Of a DNA stretch of 64,000 nucleotides, positions 17,844-27,767 are shown piece by piece. Position numbers and translations under genes: made by a program. The first letter of the stretch is position 1; the number at the start of each line of letters is the position of its first letter. The notes beneath the pieces were generated by a model that was given only the letters and a program-made list of their open reading frames with translations, did no database searches and was not told the origin of the DNA. Source of the DNA: Paenibacillus sp. Soil750 (GTDB taxonomy: Bacteria; Bacillota; Bacilli; Paenibacillales; NBRC-103111). The DNA is taken from the NCBI RefSeq assembly GCF_001428045.1, contig NZ_LMSD01000014.1, positions 43,741-107,740 of the forward strand. The letters are read 5' to 3'.

Positions 17844-18027
17844 TAAAGCAAGAAATAAGCACTTTCAATCACCTTAACTCGTGGGATATCACGAGTTTAT
17901 CTCAAATAAGCACTCGAGGAGTGCTTATTTCCCGTGTTTGCGCTCAAAAAGGCACATAAAGCAGGAAATAAGCACTTTCAATCACCTTAGCCCGCGATAT
18001 CCCGCAGGTTTATCTCAAATAAGCACT
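17844..18027. repeat. direct repeat pair (2 x ~71 bp) with internal palindromes
   Basis: The 445 bp between the IclR and transporter genes have no convincing gene. Two near-identical ~71-nt units (17844-17914 and 17957-18027) share the blocks GAAATAAGCACTTTCAATCA and TTTATCTCAAATAAGCACT. Each contains a GATATC-centred palindrome. Unit 1 ends in a perfect 12-bp hairpin (17904-17915 with 17919-17930, loop GAG) that could end the IclR transcript. The region 18060-18180 is C- and T-rich low-complexity text. Confidence 0.75.
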
Positions 18028-18244
18028 TTCCACAGCTCTATCTCTCAAATAGTCGAACCCCAGGATATCCCAGATAACATTCCACATCACCTCACCATCC
18101 CCATCGTAGTCACCGTCATCATCACACCGTTTCGTCGCATTGCCATCCCTATCCCCATCCACTCAGTAATCCCACTACCTACCAACATGGACGGATGCTT
18201 TGCCGCTGAAAAGCCATACTAAATGTGGGAAGGGAGTGGAAGTC

Positions 18245-19141
18245 ATGAAGAAGACAGCCTCGATGCTGGCGATTTGGGTAAGCCTGGCCAGTAACATTGT
18301 GCTGACCGCGATCAAAATCATTGTCGGCCTTCTGTTTAATAGCCAAGTGCTAATTGCCGACGGCATTCATAATGCTGGAGACGTTATCGCGACGGCAACC
18401 GCATATAGCTCCATGCGCGTGTCCTCGAAGCCAGCGGATGTAGAGCATCCTTATGGACATGGGAAAGCGGAGGTACTCGGCGCTTTTATTGTTGCGATTA
18501 TATTAGGCGGAGCCGCTATCTATATGGGCTATCATTCGATTCATGCCTTATTCGAACCAGCGGGTGAGGCGCATATCATTGCCTTTTGTGCGGCTATCGT
18601 TTCCCTCGTCTGGAAACAAATTCTCTATGTCTATACGATGCGGATAGGACAGAAGCTCAATAGCAAAGGGTTGATTGCCACGGCCTACGACCATTTGGCA
18701 GATGTGTACGCCTCAATTGCAGCTTCGGTGGGGATTGGCTTGGCGTTGCTAGGAGATCACTACAACATTAGCTACTTGGCGTATGGAGACCCTGTAGCGG
18801 GTATTATCGTTTCATTTCTTGTATTGAAGCTGGCGTACGAAATGGGCAGCGAGTCTTTCGATATTTTGATGGAACGTAGTGTGAATTCGACCTATATCGA
18901 GCAATATGCCCAGCTGATTCGTACTGTACCAGAGGTCAAGCGGATTGATCGACTACGAGCGAGGGAACATGGCCATTACATATTAGTTGATGCGAGACTT
19001 GGAGTTCCAGGCCAACTGACGATTCAAGAAGGTCATGACATCAGCCGTAGTATTAAGCAGAAAATTAAAGAAGCCCATAACGATGTGGATGAGGTGTTAG
19101 TCCACTTGAATCCTTGGTATGAAGAGCAGGCTGATACCTGA
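18245..19141 (+). CDS. cation diffusion facilitator (CDF) metal transporter
   Basis: A 298-residue CDF exporter that removes divalent metal ions (Zn, Mn, Fe, Co or Cd) using the proton gradient. It has six predicted membrane helices. Family metal-site residues appear in the second and fifth helices (ADGIHNAGDV and the AYDHLADVYAS segment: Asp/His/Asn and His/Asp), and EHPYGHGKAE is the canonical CDF signature. The cytoplasmic C-terminal domain (~210-298) contains the LRAREHGHYILVD metal-binding fold. Asn in place of one canonical Asp in helix 2 hints at Mn-type specificity, but this is only suggestive. AGGGAG precedes ATG 18245. Confidence 0.92.
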   Translation: MKKTASMLAIWVSLASNIVLTAIKIIVGLLFNSQVLIADGIHNAGDVIATATAYSSMRVSSKPADVEHPYGHGKAEVLGAFIVAIILGGAAIYMGYHSIHALFEPAGEAHIIAFCAAIVSLVWKQILYVYTMRIGQKLNSKGLIATAYDHLADVYASIAASVGIGLALLGDHYNISYLAYGDPVAGIIVSFLVLKLAYEMGSESFDILMERSVNSTYIEQYAQLIRTVPEVKRIDRLRAREHGHYILVDARLGVPGQLTIQEGHDISRSIKQKIKEAHNDVDEVLVHLNPWYEEQADT

Positions 19142-19171
19142 GTGAACTGGACAAGCTGTCTCTCTGTGAAA

Positions 19172-19224
19172 AAAACACCTCTACATAAGCTCGCTTCACC
19201 AGCGGCTTCATCTAGAGGTGTTTT
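19172..19224. terminator. bidirectional rho-independent terminator
   Basis: Perfect 12-bp stem AAAACACCTCTA / TAGAGGTGTTTT around a 29-nt loop that can fold further. It serves the convergent CDF transporter and SleB-like genes. Confidence 0.88.
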
Positions 19225-19251
19225 CTATTACATCGCATTTTTCAGGCGATC

Positions 19252-19914
19252 TTATTTTGCGAAAATATGATTCCCTATCTGTACCGTCTGTTGACGAGTC
19301 CAGATCCATGCGCTTGTCGCCGTCTTCGGGTTGAAATAGTAAAGCGCGCCACCCGTTGGGTCCCAGCCGCGAACAGCTTCTAGTGCAGCTTTATAAGCTT
19401 GACTATCTGGTGTTAAATTATATTGGCCATCGCTGACTGCCGTAAAGGCGCCAACTTCGAATACGATGCCTTGAATGGTATTCTCAAACTGACTGGATTT
19501 TAATCGGTTCATAACAACCGCTCCAACAGCCACTTGACCCTCATAGGATTCACCGCGTGCTTCACTGTAAATAACTTTAGCCAGCATGTCCAGCTCAGCT
19601 TGATTCACCGTGAATTTACGCAAGTACTCCCATGTTTTCGCACCAACGATCCCATCCACACTAAGTCCATAATTCGTTTGGAAGTTACGAACCGCTGCGG
19701 CTGTAATCGGACCATATTTTCCATCTATGGAAGGCTCATATATGCCTAAAGTTTTTAGTCGGAATTGTGCGTCCCATACGTCACCATTTTGTGTGCCTTG
19801 CTTTAAAGTCGTAGCTTCTGCTGCGGATGCCTTCGGGCTCCACGTACCTGCATTCATCCCTAAACCAAAGGAAGCTACGAGTGCGACTACGACTAGTTTT
19901 TTAATCAACATCAT
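19252..19914 (-). CDS. SleB/YkvT-type cell wall hydrolase with peptidoglycan-binding domain
   Basis: A 220-residue secreted hydrolase. It has a signal peptide (Lys-rich start, hydrophobic core, likely cleavage after PKASA around residue 30), a peptidoglycan-binding domain 1 (~40-95, DGKYGPITAAAVRNFQ) and a SleB-type hydrolase domain (~105-220) with the catalytic Glu in YSEARGE. SleB is the germination-specific lytic transglycosylase of spore cortex; B. subtilis YkvT is a close paralogue. The start is placed at the ATG at 19914, 6 nt after AAAGGGGAG, which removes ~38 residues without signal-peptide character from the longest frame. The upstream promoter looks like sigma-A rather than sporulation-specific, which favours a YkvT-like role. 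Confidence 0.85.
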   Translation of the reverse strand: MMLIKKLVVVALVASFGLGMNAGTWSPKASAAEATTLKQGTQNGDVWDAQFRLKTLGIYEPSIDGKYGPITAAAVRNFQTNYGLSVDGIVGAKTWEYLRKFTVNQAELDMLAKVIYSEARGESYEGQVAVGAVVMNRLKSSQFENTIQGIVFEVGAFTAVSDGQYNLTPDSQAYKAALEAVRGWDPTGGALYYFNPKTATSAWIWTRQQTVQIGNHIFAK

Positions 19915-19939
19915 CTTCATCTCCCCTTTCGCTTTCCTC

Positions 19940-19968
19940 AGTATAGGGGCCGATATACATCGTCTCAA
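19940..19968 (-). promoter_or_regulatory. candidate sigma-A promoter of the SleB-like gene
   Basis: On the minus strand TTGAGA (-35), 17-nt spacer, TATACT (-10), ending 26 nt before the start codon. Each hexamer differs from consensus at one base. No sigma-G type GNATR / CATNHTA pair was seen. Confidence 0.6.
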
Positions 19969-20076
19969 CCCGCAGTTTCTGGAAATGTAAGTCAATCCCT
20001 TGGGGCAGTAAGGGTTGAGCAGGCTCAATTTTTGATGAAAATGAGCGAATTAATCACATCTATTCCCATAAATAGG

Positions 20077-20118
20077 AAAAAGCCCGGGATGCCATGGAGG
20101 CAATCCCGAGCTTTTTTT
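20077..20118. terminator. bidirectional rho-independent terminator
   Basis: Stem AGCCCGGGAT / ATCCCGAGCT flanked by A-run and T-run. On the minus strand it ends the aconitase transcript, 27 bp after the stop codon. Confidence 0.85.
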
Positions 20119-20144
20119 GTGTGTGTTTTGCTGGTTGTTTAGGA

Positions 20145-22862
20145 TTAGTTTTTGTTTTCTGCAAGAATCGAACGAAGAACGGTTTGCAGGATACCACCAT
20201 TACGGTAGTAGTCTACGTCTACCAAGCTATCCAAACGTACAAGAGCTGTAAATTCGAAGCTAGTGCCATCTTCACGAGTTGCAGTAACTTTTACTGTTGA
20301 ACCTGGTTGTACGTCGTTGCTAAGGCCTGTGATGTCGAATGTTTCGCGGCCCGTAATACCTAGCGTTTTCCAGCTTTCGCCGTTAACGAATTGAAGTGGA
20401 AGAACACCCATTCCAACAAGGTTACTACGGTGGATACGCTCGAAGCTTTCAGCGATAACAGCTTTAACGCCTAGCAAGAAAGTACCTTTGGCTGCCCAGT
20501 CACGGGAAGAACCAGTTCCATACTCTTTACCTGCGATAACGACAAGGTTTTGGCCTTCAGCTTGATACTTCATGGAAGCATCGTAGATGGATTCAACTTC
20601 GCCAGTTGGCAAGTAAGTTGTAACGCCGCCTTCAGTTCCTGGAGCCACTTGGTTACGAATACGAATGTTCGCGAACGTACCGCGCATCATCACTTCGTGG
20701 TTACCACGACGGGAACCGTAGGAGTTGAAGTCTTCTCTTTTTACACCATGGTTGATCAAGTATTGGCCTCCAGGGCTGTCTACTTTGATGTTACCAGCAG
20801 GGGAGATGTGATCCGTTGTTACGGAATCGCCCATAAGTGCAAGTGTTTTTGCGCTGCGGATATCAGCGATATCATCAAGAACTGTACCTAGGTCTGTGAA
20901 GAAAGGAGGCTCTTGGATGTATGTGGAGTTCGTGTCGAACTCGTACAGATCGCCTTCAGGGATTTGAATTTGGTTGAAACGTTCGTTAGCGCGGAATACA
21001 TTGCTGTATTTGTCGCGGAACATGTCAGGGCTCATAGCAATGTTAAGAGCATCTTGAATCTCTTGGTTTGTAGGCCAGATATCTTTCAAGTAGACAGGTT
21101 TGCCAGTGTGGTCACTACCGATTGGATCTGTCGCAAGATCAATGTTCACAGTACCTGCAAGAGCATAAGCAACAACTAATGGAGGTGATCCAAGGTAGTT
21201 CGCTTTTACTTGTGCGTGTACGCGGCCTTCAAAGTTACGGTTACCGGAGATAACAGCAGCAACTGTCATATCGTTATCGATAATCGCTTTGCTTACTTCA
21301 TCCGGAAGCGGACCGGAGTTACCGATACAAGTTGCACAGCCGTAACCTGCAACATGGAAGCCAAGAGCTTCTAGGGACTCAAGAAGGCCTGCTTTAATCA
21401 GATACTCAGTAACAACAAGGGAACCTGGAGTCAAAGAGCTTTTTACGAAAGCTGGTTTTTTCAAACCGAGAGCTACCGCTTTTTTCGCTACGAGACCAGC
21501 ACCGATCATAACGCTTGGGTTGGACGTGTTCGTACAGGAAGTAATCGCTGCGATGACGACTGCGCCAGTACCCATTTTAACTGTTTCGTTTGGATATACA
21601 ACATCAACAACTTCAGCCACTTTCTCTTCCGTCAAGCCGTATCCACCTTTTTCGATCGGTGTACGGATGATAGCGTTGAAAGATTCTTTCATGTTCGTAA
21701 GTTCTACGCGATCTTGCGGACGTTTAGGACCAGCTAAGCTTGGAACTACCGTGCTAAGATCAAGCTCAAGAACATCTGTGAACACTGGATCTGGCGTGCT
21801 ATCTGTGCGGAACATGCCTTGTGCTTTGTAGTAAGCTTCTACAAGCGCGATTTGCTCTTCTTCACGGCCAGTAGCACGCAAGTAGTTCAATGTTTCGTTA
21901 TCGACAGGGAAGAAACCGATTGTTGCCCCGTACTCAGGAGCCATGTTCGCAACTGTTGCACGGTCAGCCAAGGAAATGTTGCTTAGTCCAGGACCGAAGA
22001 ACTCAACGAATTTACCAACAACGCCTTTTTTACGCAAAATTTGTGTAACTGTCAAAGCCAAGTCAGTCGCTGTAGCGCCTTCTGCCAATTGACCAGTCAA
22101 TTTGAAACCAACAACGTCTGGCGCGACGAAGTATAGAGGTTGACCAAGCATACCGGCTTCGGCTTCGATACCGCCAACGCCCCAACCTACAACACCAAGA
22201 CCGTTGATCATTGTTGTATGGGAGTCTGTACCTACGAGGGAATCCGGGTACACGACAGTTTCGCCGTCAATTGTTTTCGTAGCTGCAACAGATGCCAAGT
22301 ACTCCAAGTTTACTTGGTGAACGATACCTGTTGAAGGTGGCACTGCACGGAAGTTATCGAATGCGGTTTGTGCCCAACGCAAGAAGCGGTAACGCTCTTC
22401 GTTTCTTTCGAATTCTAAGTTAATGTTCATTTCGAGTGCATCCGGGGAACCGAAAGCATCAACCATGACAGAGTGGTCAATTACAAGGTCAACTGGAACA
22501 AGTGGGTTAATACGTCTAGGATCTCCACCTTCACGGGCCATAGTCGCACGCATTGCCGCAAGGTCAACGACGACTGGAACGCCTGTGAAATCTTGAAGAA
22601 CGATACGAGCAGGAATGAACGGAATTTCTTTGTTCTCATCGCGGCCTTCAGCCCAGCCAGCGATTTGCTTCACGTGCTCACTTGTAATAGCGCGACCGTC
22701 AAATTGACGAATAGCAGCTTCAAGCAAAACGCGGATGGAAACAGGAAGATTAGTGATCGTGCCGTGACCTTGGCTTTCAAAGTCAGGAAGGCTGTAATAC
22801 TGGAACGATTTCGTGCCGACAGTTAACTGCTTGCGCACAGAAAAAGAGTCCTTATTGGACAT
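20145..22862 (-). CDS. acnA: aconitate hydratase (AcnA/CitB type)
   Basis: Interconverts citrate and isocitrate in the TCA cycle; apo-forms of this family also bind RNA under iron shortage. At 905 residues it is full length. The [4Fe-4S] ligands are the Cys of [13 protein letters not shown] and the two Cys of [14 protein letters not shown]. The C-terminal swivel domain has the substrate-binding [14 protein letters not shown] loop. GAGGAGG precedes the ATG. It is monocistronic with a sigma-A-like promoter and a bidirectional terminator. Confidence 0.97.
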   Translation of the reverse strand: MSNKDSFSVRKQLTVGTKSFQYYSLPDFESQGHGTITNLPVSIRVLLEAAIRQFDGRAITSEHVKQIAGWAEGRDENKEIPFIPARIVLQDFTGVPVVVDLAAMRATMAREGGDPRRINPLVPVDLVIDHSVMVDAFGSPDALEMNINLEFERNEERYRFLRWAQTAFDNFRAVPPSTGIVHQVNLEYLASVAATKTIDGETVVYPDSLVGTDSHTTMINGLGVVGWGVGGIEAEAGMLGQPLYFVAPDVVGFKLTGQLAEGATATDLALTVTQILRKKGVVGKFVEFFGPGLSNISLADRATVANMAPEYGATIGFFPVDNETLNYLRATGREEEQIALVEAYYKAQGMFRTDSTPDPVFTDVLELDLSTVVPSLAGPKRPQDRVELTNMKESFNAIIRTPIEKGGYGLTEEKVAEVVDVVYPNETVKMGTGAVVIAAITSCTNTSNPSVMIGAGLVAKKAVALGLKKPAFVKSSLTPGSLVVTEYLIKAGLLESLEALGFHVAGYGCATCIGNSGPLPDEVSKAIIDNDMTVAAVISGNRNFEGRVHAQVKANYLGSPPLVVAYALAGTVNIDLATDPIGSDHTGKPVYLKDIWPTNQEIQDALNIAMSPDMFRDKYSNVFRANERFNQIQIPEGDLYEFDTNSTYIQEPPFFTDLGTVLDDIADIRSAKTLALMGDSVTTDHISPAGNIKVDSPGGQYLINHGVKREDFNSYGSRRGNHEVMMRGTFANIRIRNQVAPGTEGGVTTYLPTGEVESIYDASMKYQAEGQNLVVIAGKEYGTGSSRDWAAKGTFLLGVKAVIAESFERIHRSNLVGMGVLPLQFVNGESWKTLGITGRETFDITGLSNDVQPGSTVKVTATREDGTSFEFTALVRLDSLVDVDYYRNGGILQTVLRSILAENKN

Positions 22863-22948
22863 GTGTAGTTCCTCCTCAAATTATAATATCTAACCATGCC
22901 ATCGAATTTCATCTGGTGAAACTCGATTTCATAATTCCCTCTACCTCA

Positions 22949-22977
22949 AGTATAGCGCTTCGCCACGTGTGAGTAAA
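22949..22977 (-). promoter_or_regulatory. candidate sigma-A promoter of acnA
   Basis: Minus strand TTTACT (-35), 17-nt spacer, TATACT (-10), roughly 85 nt upstream of the start codon. The region between could carry operator sites, but I cannot assign one. Confidence 0.45.
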
Positions 22978-23096
22978 GATTAATTTCAATCATTTTTACC
23001 GTCAAAATGTCATATATTGAATCAATTCAAAGCAATTCGGGCTTGTCTTAACAAAACCTATAAAAACCTTAATAAAAGCTAAGGAGGGATACCAAG

Positions 23097-24119
23097 ATGT
23101 CCTGGAAAACAGCGCTCTACAATTACATTCATGCGAAAAATCAGGCTGAGCTTGAGGGCTCATCCACACCCTTGGAAGCATTTGTCTCGGACAGCGCTTA
23201 TGTACGGAAACAGGATGTCAAGGTGCGAAGGCTCCTGAACAGTTACCGAGAACGTGACGCTAAGCTGCTGCGCGGAGAAACCAAGCTCCGTATGCAAGGT
23301 GTTAAGGAATTGCCATATGGTATTATTGCGGATATCCAGTTGCATCGGTTTTTGACCTATCAAATTGGTTTAATAGAACATCAGGAGGAGCGTATAGAGT
23401 CAGAACGCGTGATCATCGAGCAAAATGCTTTAGGCTGGAAAGTTCAAAGCGCGGAGCTTTTACAAAGCGAAAAGTCCCAGCCCAGCCGCGGCCGCAGCTT
23501 CCATTTGTCAGAGAATGAGAGGTTCCTAGACACCCAGCGCAGCTCACCATCTCTTCCTTATATCAATCCTAGTATACGCAATACGAGTGGTCTGGAATCC
23601 GCTCATCGCAAAATCATTTATAATCGTCCCAAAGCCGTCCAATATGCGGAAAAATGGTGGCAAACACCGAATCCGAGTTATGAGTATTTTGAAGTGGATT
23701 GCACGAATTATGTCTCGCAATGCCTCTTTGCAGGCGGGGCTCCAATGGACTATACTGGGAAAAGGGATTCGGGCTGGTGGTATGCTGGCAAAAAAGGGCA
23801 TCAAGAGCTTTGGAGCTATAGTTGGGCAGTAGCCAACAGCTTGCATCATTACTTGGAACGTCCTCATAAGCATGGTTTGACAGGTACAGTCGTCAAGGAC
23901 GCTTGGGAGCTACAGCCAGGAGACACCATCAGCTATGATTGGGATGGCGATGGTCGCTTCCAGCACAATACAATCGTAATAGGTAAAGATGCCAATGGGA
24001 TGCCGCTTGTTAATGCGCATACCTTTAATAGCCGTAATCGGTACTGGGCATACAAGGATTCACCTGCTTGGTCGGAACGGACGAAATACACGTTCATTCA
24101 TGTTGCTGATGAAATGTAA
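23097..24119 (+). CDS. amidase-domain (Amidase_6, CHAP/NlpC-like) protein
   Basis: A 340-residue protein with two parts. The N-terminal ~140 residues are helical and charged, without a signal peptide. The C-terminal ~170 residues form a putative amidase domain of the cysteine-peptidase type, with the likely nucleophile in EVDCTNYVSQCLFAGG and a His in RFQHNTIVIG and VNAHTFNSRN. Firmicute proteins of this type are thought to act on peptidoglycan peptides or as sporulation-associated hydrolases, but the reaction is not shown. AAGGAGGG precedes the ATG. Divergent from acnA. Confidence 0.82.
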   Translation: MSWKTALYNYIHAKNQAELEGSSTPLEAFVSDSAYVRKQDVKVRRLLNSYRERDAKLLRGETKLRMQGVKELPYGIIADIQLHRFLTYQIGLIEHQEERIESERVIIEQNALGWKVQSAELLQSEKSQPSRGRSFHLSENERFLDTQRSSPSLPYINPSIRNTSGLESAHRKIIYNRPKAVQYAEKWWQTPNPSYEYFEVDCTNYVSQCLFAGGAPMDYTGKRDSGWWYAGKKGHQELWSYSWAVANSLHHYLERPHKHGLTGTVVKDAWELQPGDTISYDWDGDGRFQHNTIVIGKDANGMPLVNAHTFNSRNRYWAYKDSPAWSERTKYTFIHVADEM

Positions 24120-24159
24120 GATGGCATAGAGATTTGTAAATACTAGACGGAGGTACGTA

Positions 24160-25302
24160 ATGAGCCGCAAAATACGAATTGGTTTAATTTATGGAGGGAA
24201 ATCCGGTGAGCATGACGTGTCTTTGCAAACAGCATTGGCAGTTATGAAAGCTGTGGACTTCACAAAATATGAGATAACACCGTTTTATATATCCAAAAAA
24301 GGCGAGTGGAGAAGCGGAACGCCGCTTTTAGGTCCTGCTGAGTCCAAGGAAGCGCTGACCTTCAGTACGGAAGATGCTGGAGCTCCTGCTTCCAACGCAC
24401 TGGCACCGATTTTTGGTGGTATTCAAACGAAGGGTGACATAGCTGTTTCTTCTATTACTTCCGCTGGAGCGGAGGATCTCGGATTAGATGTCGTATTCCC
24501 GCTATTACACGGAACGTTCGGGGAAGATGGAACGATTCAAGGACTTTTGGAAATGGCTAACATTCCCTATGTAGGTGCTGGTGTATTGGCTTCTGCTGTC
24601 GGCATGGATAAAGTCATGATGAAGAAGGTTTTCGCGCAGGAAGGACTTCCGCAGTGCATTTTCCGCCATTTTACCCGTACCGAGTGGGAGAAGAACCGCG
24701 CTTATCACCTGATGGAGCTGGAGACAGCGATTGGCTACCCATGCTTCGTGAAACCGGCTAACTTAGGTTCAAGCGTTGGGATTTCCAAAGCTAGAAATCA
24801 AGAAGAGCTGATCGCGGCAGTTGCTTTTGCTTTCCAATATGATCGCAAAGTTATTATTGAAGAAAATATCGATGCCCGTGAAATCGAAGTTGCCGTTCTG
24901 GGGAATGATGAGCCTATCGCTTCCGTTGTTGGTGAGATCGTATCTTCCAATGAATTCTATGATTACAAAGCCAAATATTTGGATGGTAAATCAGCCATGA
25001 TTATTCCCGCCGAGATCTCCCAAGAGGTGTCGGACGAGGTCAGAGCACTGGCGCTTCGTGCGTTCCTGGCGGTTGATGGCAGCGGGTTGTCACGTGTGGA
25101 CTTTTTCTTAGGCAAAATAGATCAGAAAATCTATATCAATGAAATCAATACGATGCCTGGTTTCACCCCATTCAGCATGTATCCATTGCTATGGCAAGAG
25201 ACAGGTAAACCTTATAAAGAGCTGCTGGATGATCTCATTCGTTTGGCGATTGAGCGCCACGCGGCTAAACAAAATATCCAATATTCTTTCGATGCGGAGT
25301 AG
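24160..25302 (+). CDS. ddl: D-alanine--D-alanine ligase
   Basis: ATP-grasp ligase that joins two D-Ala residues for peptidoglycan precursors. The 380-residue protein shows the N-terminal GGKSGEHDVSLQTA substrate loop, the PLLHGTFGEDGTIQG segment, the ATP-binding YPCFVKPANLGSSVGISKA, and the metal/phosphate-binding YINEINTMPGFTPFSMYP. It is slightly longer than typical Ddl because of an insertion around residues 75-100. It is followed 7 bp later by a small gene whose ribosome-binding site overlaps the ddl stop. Confidence 0.96.
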   Translation: MSRKIRIGLIYGGKSGEHDVSLQTALAVMKAVDFTKYEITPFYISKKGEWRSGTPLLGPAESKEALTFSTEDAGAPASNALAPIFGGIQTKGDIAVSSITSAGAEDLGLDVVFPLLHGTFGEDGTIQGLLEMANIPYVGAGVLASAVGMDKVMMKKVFAQEGLPQCIFRHFTRTEWEKNRAYHLMELETAIGYPCFVKPANLGSSVGISKARNQEELIAAVAFAFQYDRKVIIEENIDAREIEVAVLGNDEPIASVVGEIVSSNEFYDYKAKYLDGKSAMIIPAEISQEVSDEVRALALRAFLAVDGSGLSRVDFFLGKIDQKIYINEINTMPGFTPFSMYPLLWQETGKPYKELLDDLIRLAIERHAAKQNIQYSFDAE

Positions 25303-25309
25303 ATAAACC

Positions 25310-25627
25310 ATGGGTTTTCAAACGGAATTCAATTCAGTTTGTAAGTTTAAGTCCGAGCAAGAGCTCTACGAGCTGCTGGAGTATGGCCGCGGCAAAATGG
25401 TGAAAAGCGGCTTCCGCGTTTTCCCAACAGGCCAGAAGGTTATCGCGTACACGCCTGAGAATCAAGCGATCGCCATCGTGCGTATCGTTGCCTCCATCGC
25501 GGAAATCAATTTCCAAGGTGAAGAGGTTACACAAGTGGAAATGGAGCTCATTCGTCGGTTAACCGAAGAAGAAGCTCGCATTCAAACTTCGCTTGCGTTC
25601 GAAATGTTTTTCGGAGAGCAAGCATAG
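25310..25627 (+). CDS. small protein of unknown function (possibly DUF2584-like)
   Basis: A 105-residue cytoplasmic protein that begins MGFQTEFNSV and contains the pattern GFRVFPTGQKVIAYTPENQAIAIVRI. This broadly recalls the short Bacillales DUF2584 proteins, but the resemblance is weak and I am not sure. The C-terminal third is acidic and helical (Glu-rich). It lies 7 bp after ddl with its GGAG over the ddl stop region, so it is translationally coupled to a cell-wall gene. Followed by a strong terminator. Confidence 0.75.
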   Translation: MGFQTEFNSVCKFKSEQELYELLEYGRGKMVKSGFRVFPTGQKVIAYTPENQAIAIVRIVASIAEINFQGEEVTQVEMELIRRLTEEEARIQTSLAFEMFFGEQA

Positions 25628-25629
25628 AG

Positions 25630-25662
25630 AAACACCGACCTTTCGGGGGTCGGTGTTTTTTG
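25630..25662 (+). terminator. rho-independent terminator of the ddl operon
   Basis: Stem AACACCGACC / GGTCGGTGTT, 7-nt loop, followed by TTTTT. Confidence 0.92.
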
Positions 25663-25771
25663 TTGTGCTCACCTGCCCGCCAGCATTTTAGTAATACCCC
25701 ATCCATATGTATAAATCAGTGTGTTTATACGGTTTCTTTTGAATACGAGCATTAATCAGATCTCCATCGTA

Positions 25772-25815
25772 CAAAAGCCCCTTCTGACATTAAAATGTCG
25801 GAGGGGCTTTTTGTA
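25772..25815. terminator. second hairpin terminator upstream of uvsE
   Basis: A long imperfect stem runs from AAAAGCCCCTTC through TGACAT, around TAAA, and back through ATGTCG and GAGGGGCTTTTT. Flanking A- and T-runs make it potentially bidirectional. No gene is seen between it and the preceding terminator, so its purpose is unclear; it may shield uvsE from read-through. Confidence 0.75.
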
Positions 25816-25882
25816 TGTACACCTTTTCGCTAGGGTAATCTAATACAATCCATTTGCAATCGAACCTGGAGGTTAACCGAAC

Positions 25883-26872
25883 ATGCTTATTCGCCTAGGA
25901 TACGTAGCCATGTCCACTGTGGTAAAGAATGCTTCTCCGTCCAAGACGATGACGGCAACGAACTTCAGCAAGCTGCTCGATCGCGAGGCAGCTATTCGCA
26001 AGCTGCAGCGCATCGGCGCTGAGAACTTACATAATACGCTCCGATTGCTCAAACATAATCGTGCTCATGACATCATGGTGTTTAGATTTTCTTCCCGATT
26101 CATCCCGCTGATTGGCCATGAGATGCTGGGTGACTGGGACCCGATTCCATCCCTATCGGCGGAGTTTGAGGAGCTTGGCAGCTATGCCAAGCAGAATAAC
26201 ATGCGCGTTAGCTTCCATCCCGATCACTTCACCGTGCTCAGTACCGCGAGAAAGGATGTGCTCCAGAAATCGGTCGAAGACTTGGAACGTCACTCCGCCA
26301 TGCTCAATGCCATGGGGCTTGGTATGGAAGCCATGTGCAACATCCATGTTGGCGGCTCCTATGGGGATAAAATTAAATCCGCGAAGCGATTTGTCCAAAA
26401 CTTCACCGCCATGCGTATACCCATTCAACAGCGAATCACGCTCGAAAATGACGACAAAACGTTCAATGCCCTTGAGACACTCGAGATTGCTGAGGAAGTC
26501 GGTGCTCCCATGGTATTGGATGTGCATCATCATGCAGTCAATAACAATGGCGAAGACGCAGTCGAGCTGTGGCCTCGCATTCAAGAAACCTGGCTAAAAC
26601 GCGCACGCTTGAACCTGGATGATGCATCATCCTCGCTCCCACCCAAAATTCACGTTTCCAGCCCCAAAGGCGAAACAGAACCAAGAAGTCATGCCGACTA
26701 TGTGGAAGTAGGGCCCTTATACAATTTTCTAAAAGCTATAGCACCCATCACGCCAAAGCTCGATATCATGATCGAAGCGAAGATGAAGGATAGCGCTCTT
26801 TTCAAGCTGATGGAGGACCTCAAGGAACAAGAAGGCGTCACAGCCCTCAATGAAGCGTCGCTACAGCTCTAA
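25883..26872 (+). CDS. uvsE: UV DNA damage endonuclease UvsE
   Basis: Nicks DNA 5' of UV photoproducts, an alternative to UvrABC excision. The 329-residue TIM-barrel protein starts MLIRLGYVAMS as usual for UvsE. It has the metal-binding residues in FHPDHFTVLS, NIHVGGSYGDK, ITLENDDKT, LDVHHHAVN, HVSSPKGE and IEAKMKD. UvsE is common in spore formers, where solar UV is a major threat. GGAGG precedes the ATG; the gene appears monocistronic. Confidence 0.95.
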   Translation: MLIRLGYVAMSTVVKNASPSKTMTATNFSKLLDREAAIRKLQRIGAENLHNTLRLLKHNRAHDIMVFRFSSRFIPLIGHEMLGDWDPIPSLSAEFEELGSYAKQNNMRVSFHPDHFTVLSTARKDVLQKSVEDLERHSAMLNAMGLGMEAMCNIHVGGSYGDKIKSAKRFVQNFTAMRIPIQQRITLENDDKTFNALETLEIAEEVGAPMVLDVHHHAVNNNGEDAVELWPRIQETWLKRARLNLDDASSSLPPKIHVSSPKGETEPRSHADYVEVGPLYNFLKAIAPITPKLDIMIEAKMKDSALFKLMEDLKEQEGVTALNEASLQL

Positions 26873-26963
26873 TCCCATATTTTTCTTGAATTGTTGGACA
26901 AAATGGGGTACTTTGGAGAATGAACGACTAACCATCCCATTGTGAGAGGGGCTTCTACGAACC

Positions 26964-27734
26964 ATGAGTCAATTATTAAACGGAAAAAATATACTTGTAA
27001 TGGGTGTTGCTAATGACCGCAGTATCGCTTGGGCCATTGCACAATCTTTAGCCGCGCAAGGCGCTAATTTGGTGTTCACGTTCGAAAACGAGCGCGTTGA
27101 AGAACGCGTACGCAAGCTAGCTGACACGATTCCTGGCTCCACGTTGATGCCTTGTAACGTAACCGTAGATGCAGAAATCGATACTTTGGCTTCTGCACTC
27201 AAAGAGAAGTTCGGAGTCGTGCATGGACTTGTACATAGTATTGCTTTTGCCAAAACAGAAGAGTTGGACGGGCTGTTTGTGGATACATCACGCGATGGTT
27301 TCGCGCTTGCGCATGACATCAGTGCTTACTCCCTAGTGGCCGTATCCAAACGTATTTACCCGCTGATGACAGAAGGCGGAAGCATCATGACGATGACGTA
27401 CCTTGGCGCAGAGCGTGCTATGAAGAACTACAACGTGATGGGCGTTGCCAAAGCTGCGCTTGAAGCTAGCGTTCGTTACCTCGCGGCAGATCTTGGCCAA
27501 TTCGGTATCCGAGTTAACGGCATCTCGGCTGGTCCAATCCGTACGTTGGCTGCCAAAGGCATCAAGGATTTCAACTCCATCCTGCGTCAAGTCGAAGAGA
27601 AAGCTCCACTTCGTAAAACGACAGATACAGCTGAAGTTGGCGATACGGCGATGTTCCTTATGAGTAATTTATCCCGTGGCATCACTGGCGAGGTTATTTA
27701 TGTAGACGGCGGATACCACATCGTTGGTATATAG
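26964..27734 (+). CDS. fabI: enoyl-[acyl-carrier-protein] reductase (NADH) FabI
   Basis: Catalyses the last reduction in each cycle of type II fatty acid synthesis. The 256-residue short-chain dehydrogenase has the FabI nucleotide site GVANDRSIAWAIA and catalytic residues Tyr146, Tyr156 and Lys163 (YNVMGVAKAALE). These positions match the standard FabI numbering. A GAGAGGGG site lies about 12 nt before the ATG, at the long end of normal. It stands alone, with a terminator behind it. Confidence 0.96.
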   Translation: MSQLLNGKNILVMGVANDRSIAWAIAQSLAAQGANLVFTFENERVEERVRKLADTIPGSTLMPCNVTVDAEIDTLASALKEKFGVVHGLVHSIAFAKTEELDGLFVDTSRDGFALAHDISAYSLVAVSKRIYPLMTEGGSIMTMTYLGAERAMKNYNVMGVAKAALEASVRYLAADLGQFGIRVNGISAGPIRTLAAKGIKDFNSILRQVEEKAPLRKTTDTAEVGDTAMFLMSNLSRGITGEVIYVDGGYHIVGI

Positions 27735-27767
27735 AAGGCTTTATTTTCATAGATAAAAGAAGATAGA

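Noticed and set aside
17881..18222. Open frame of 113 codons between the IclR and CDF genes
   Set aside because: It runs through the direct repeats and C/T-rich low-complexity text, with no ribosome-binding site and no family resemblance.
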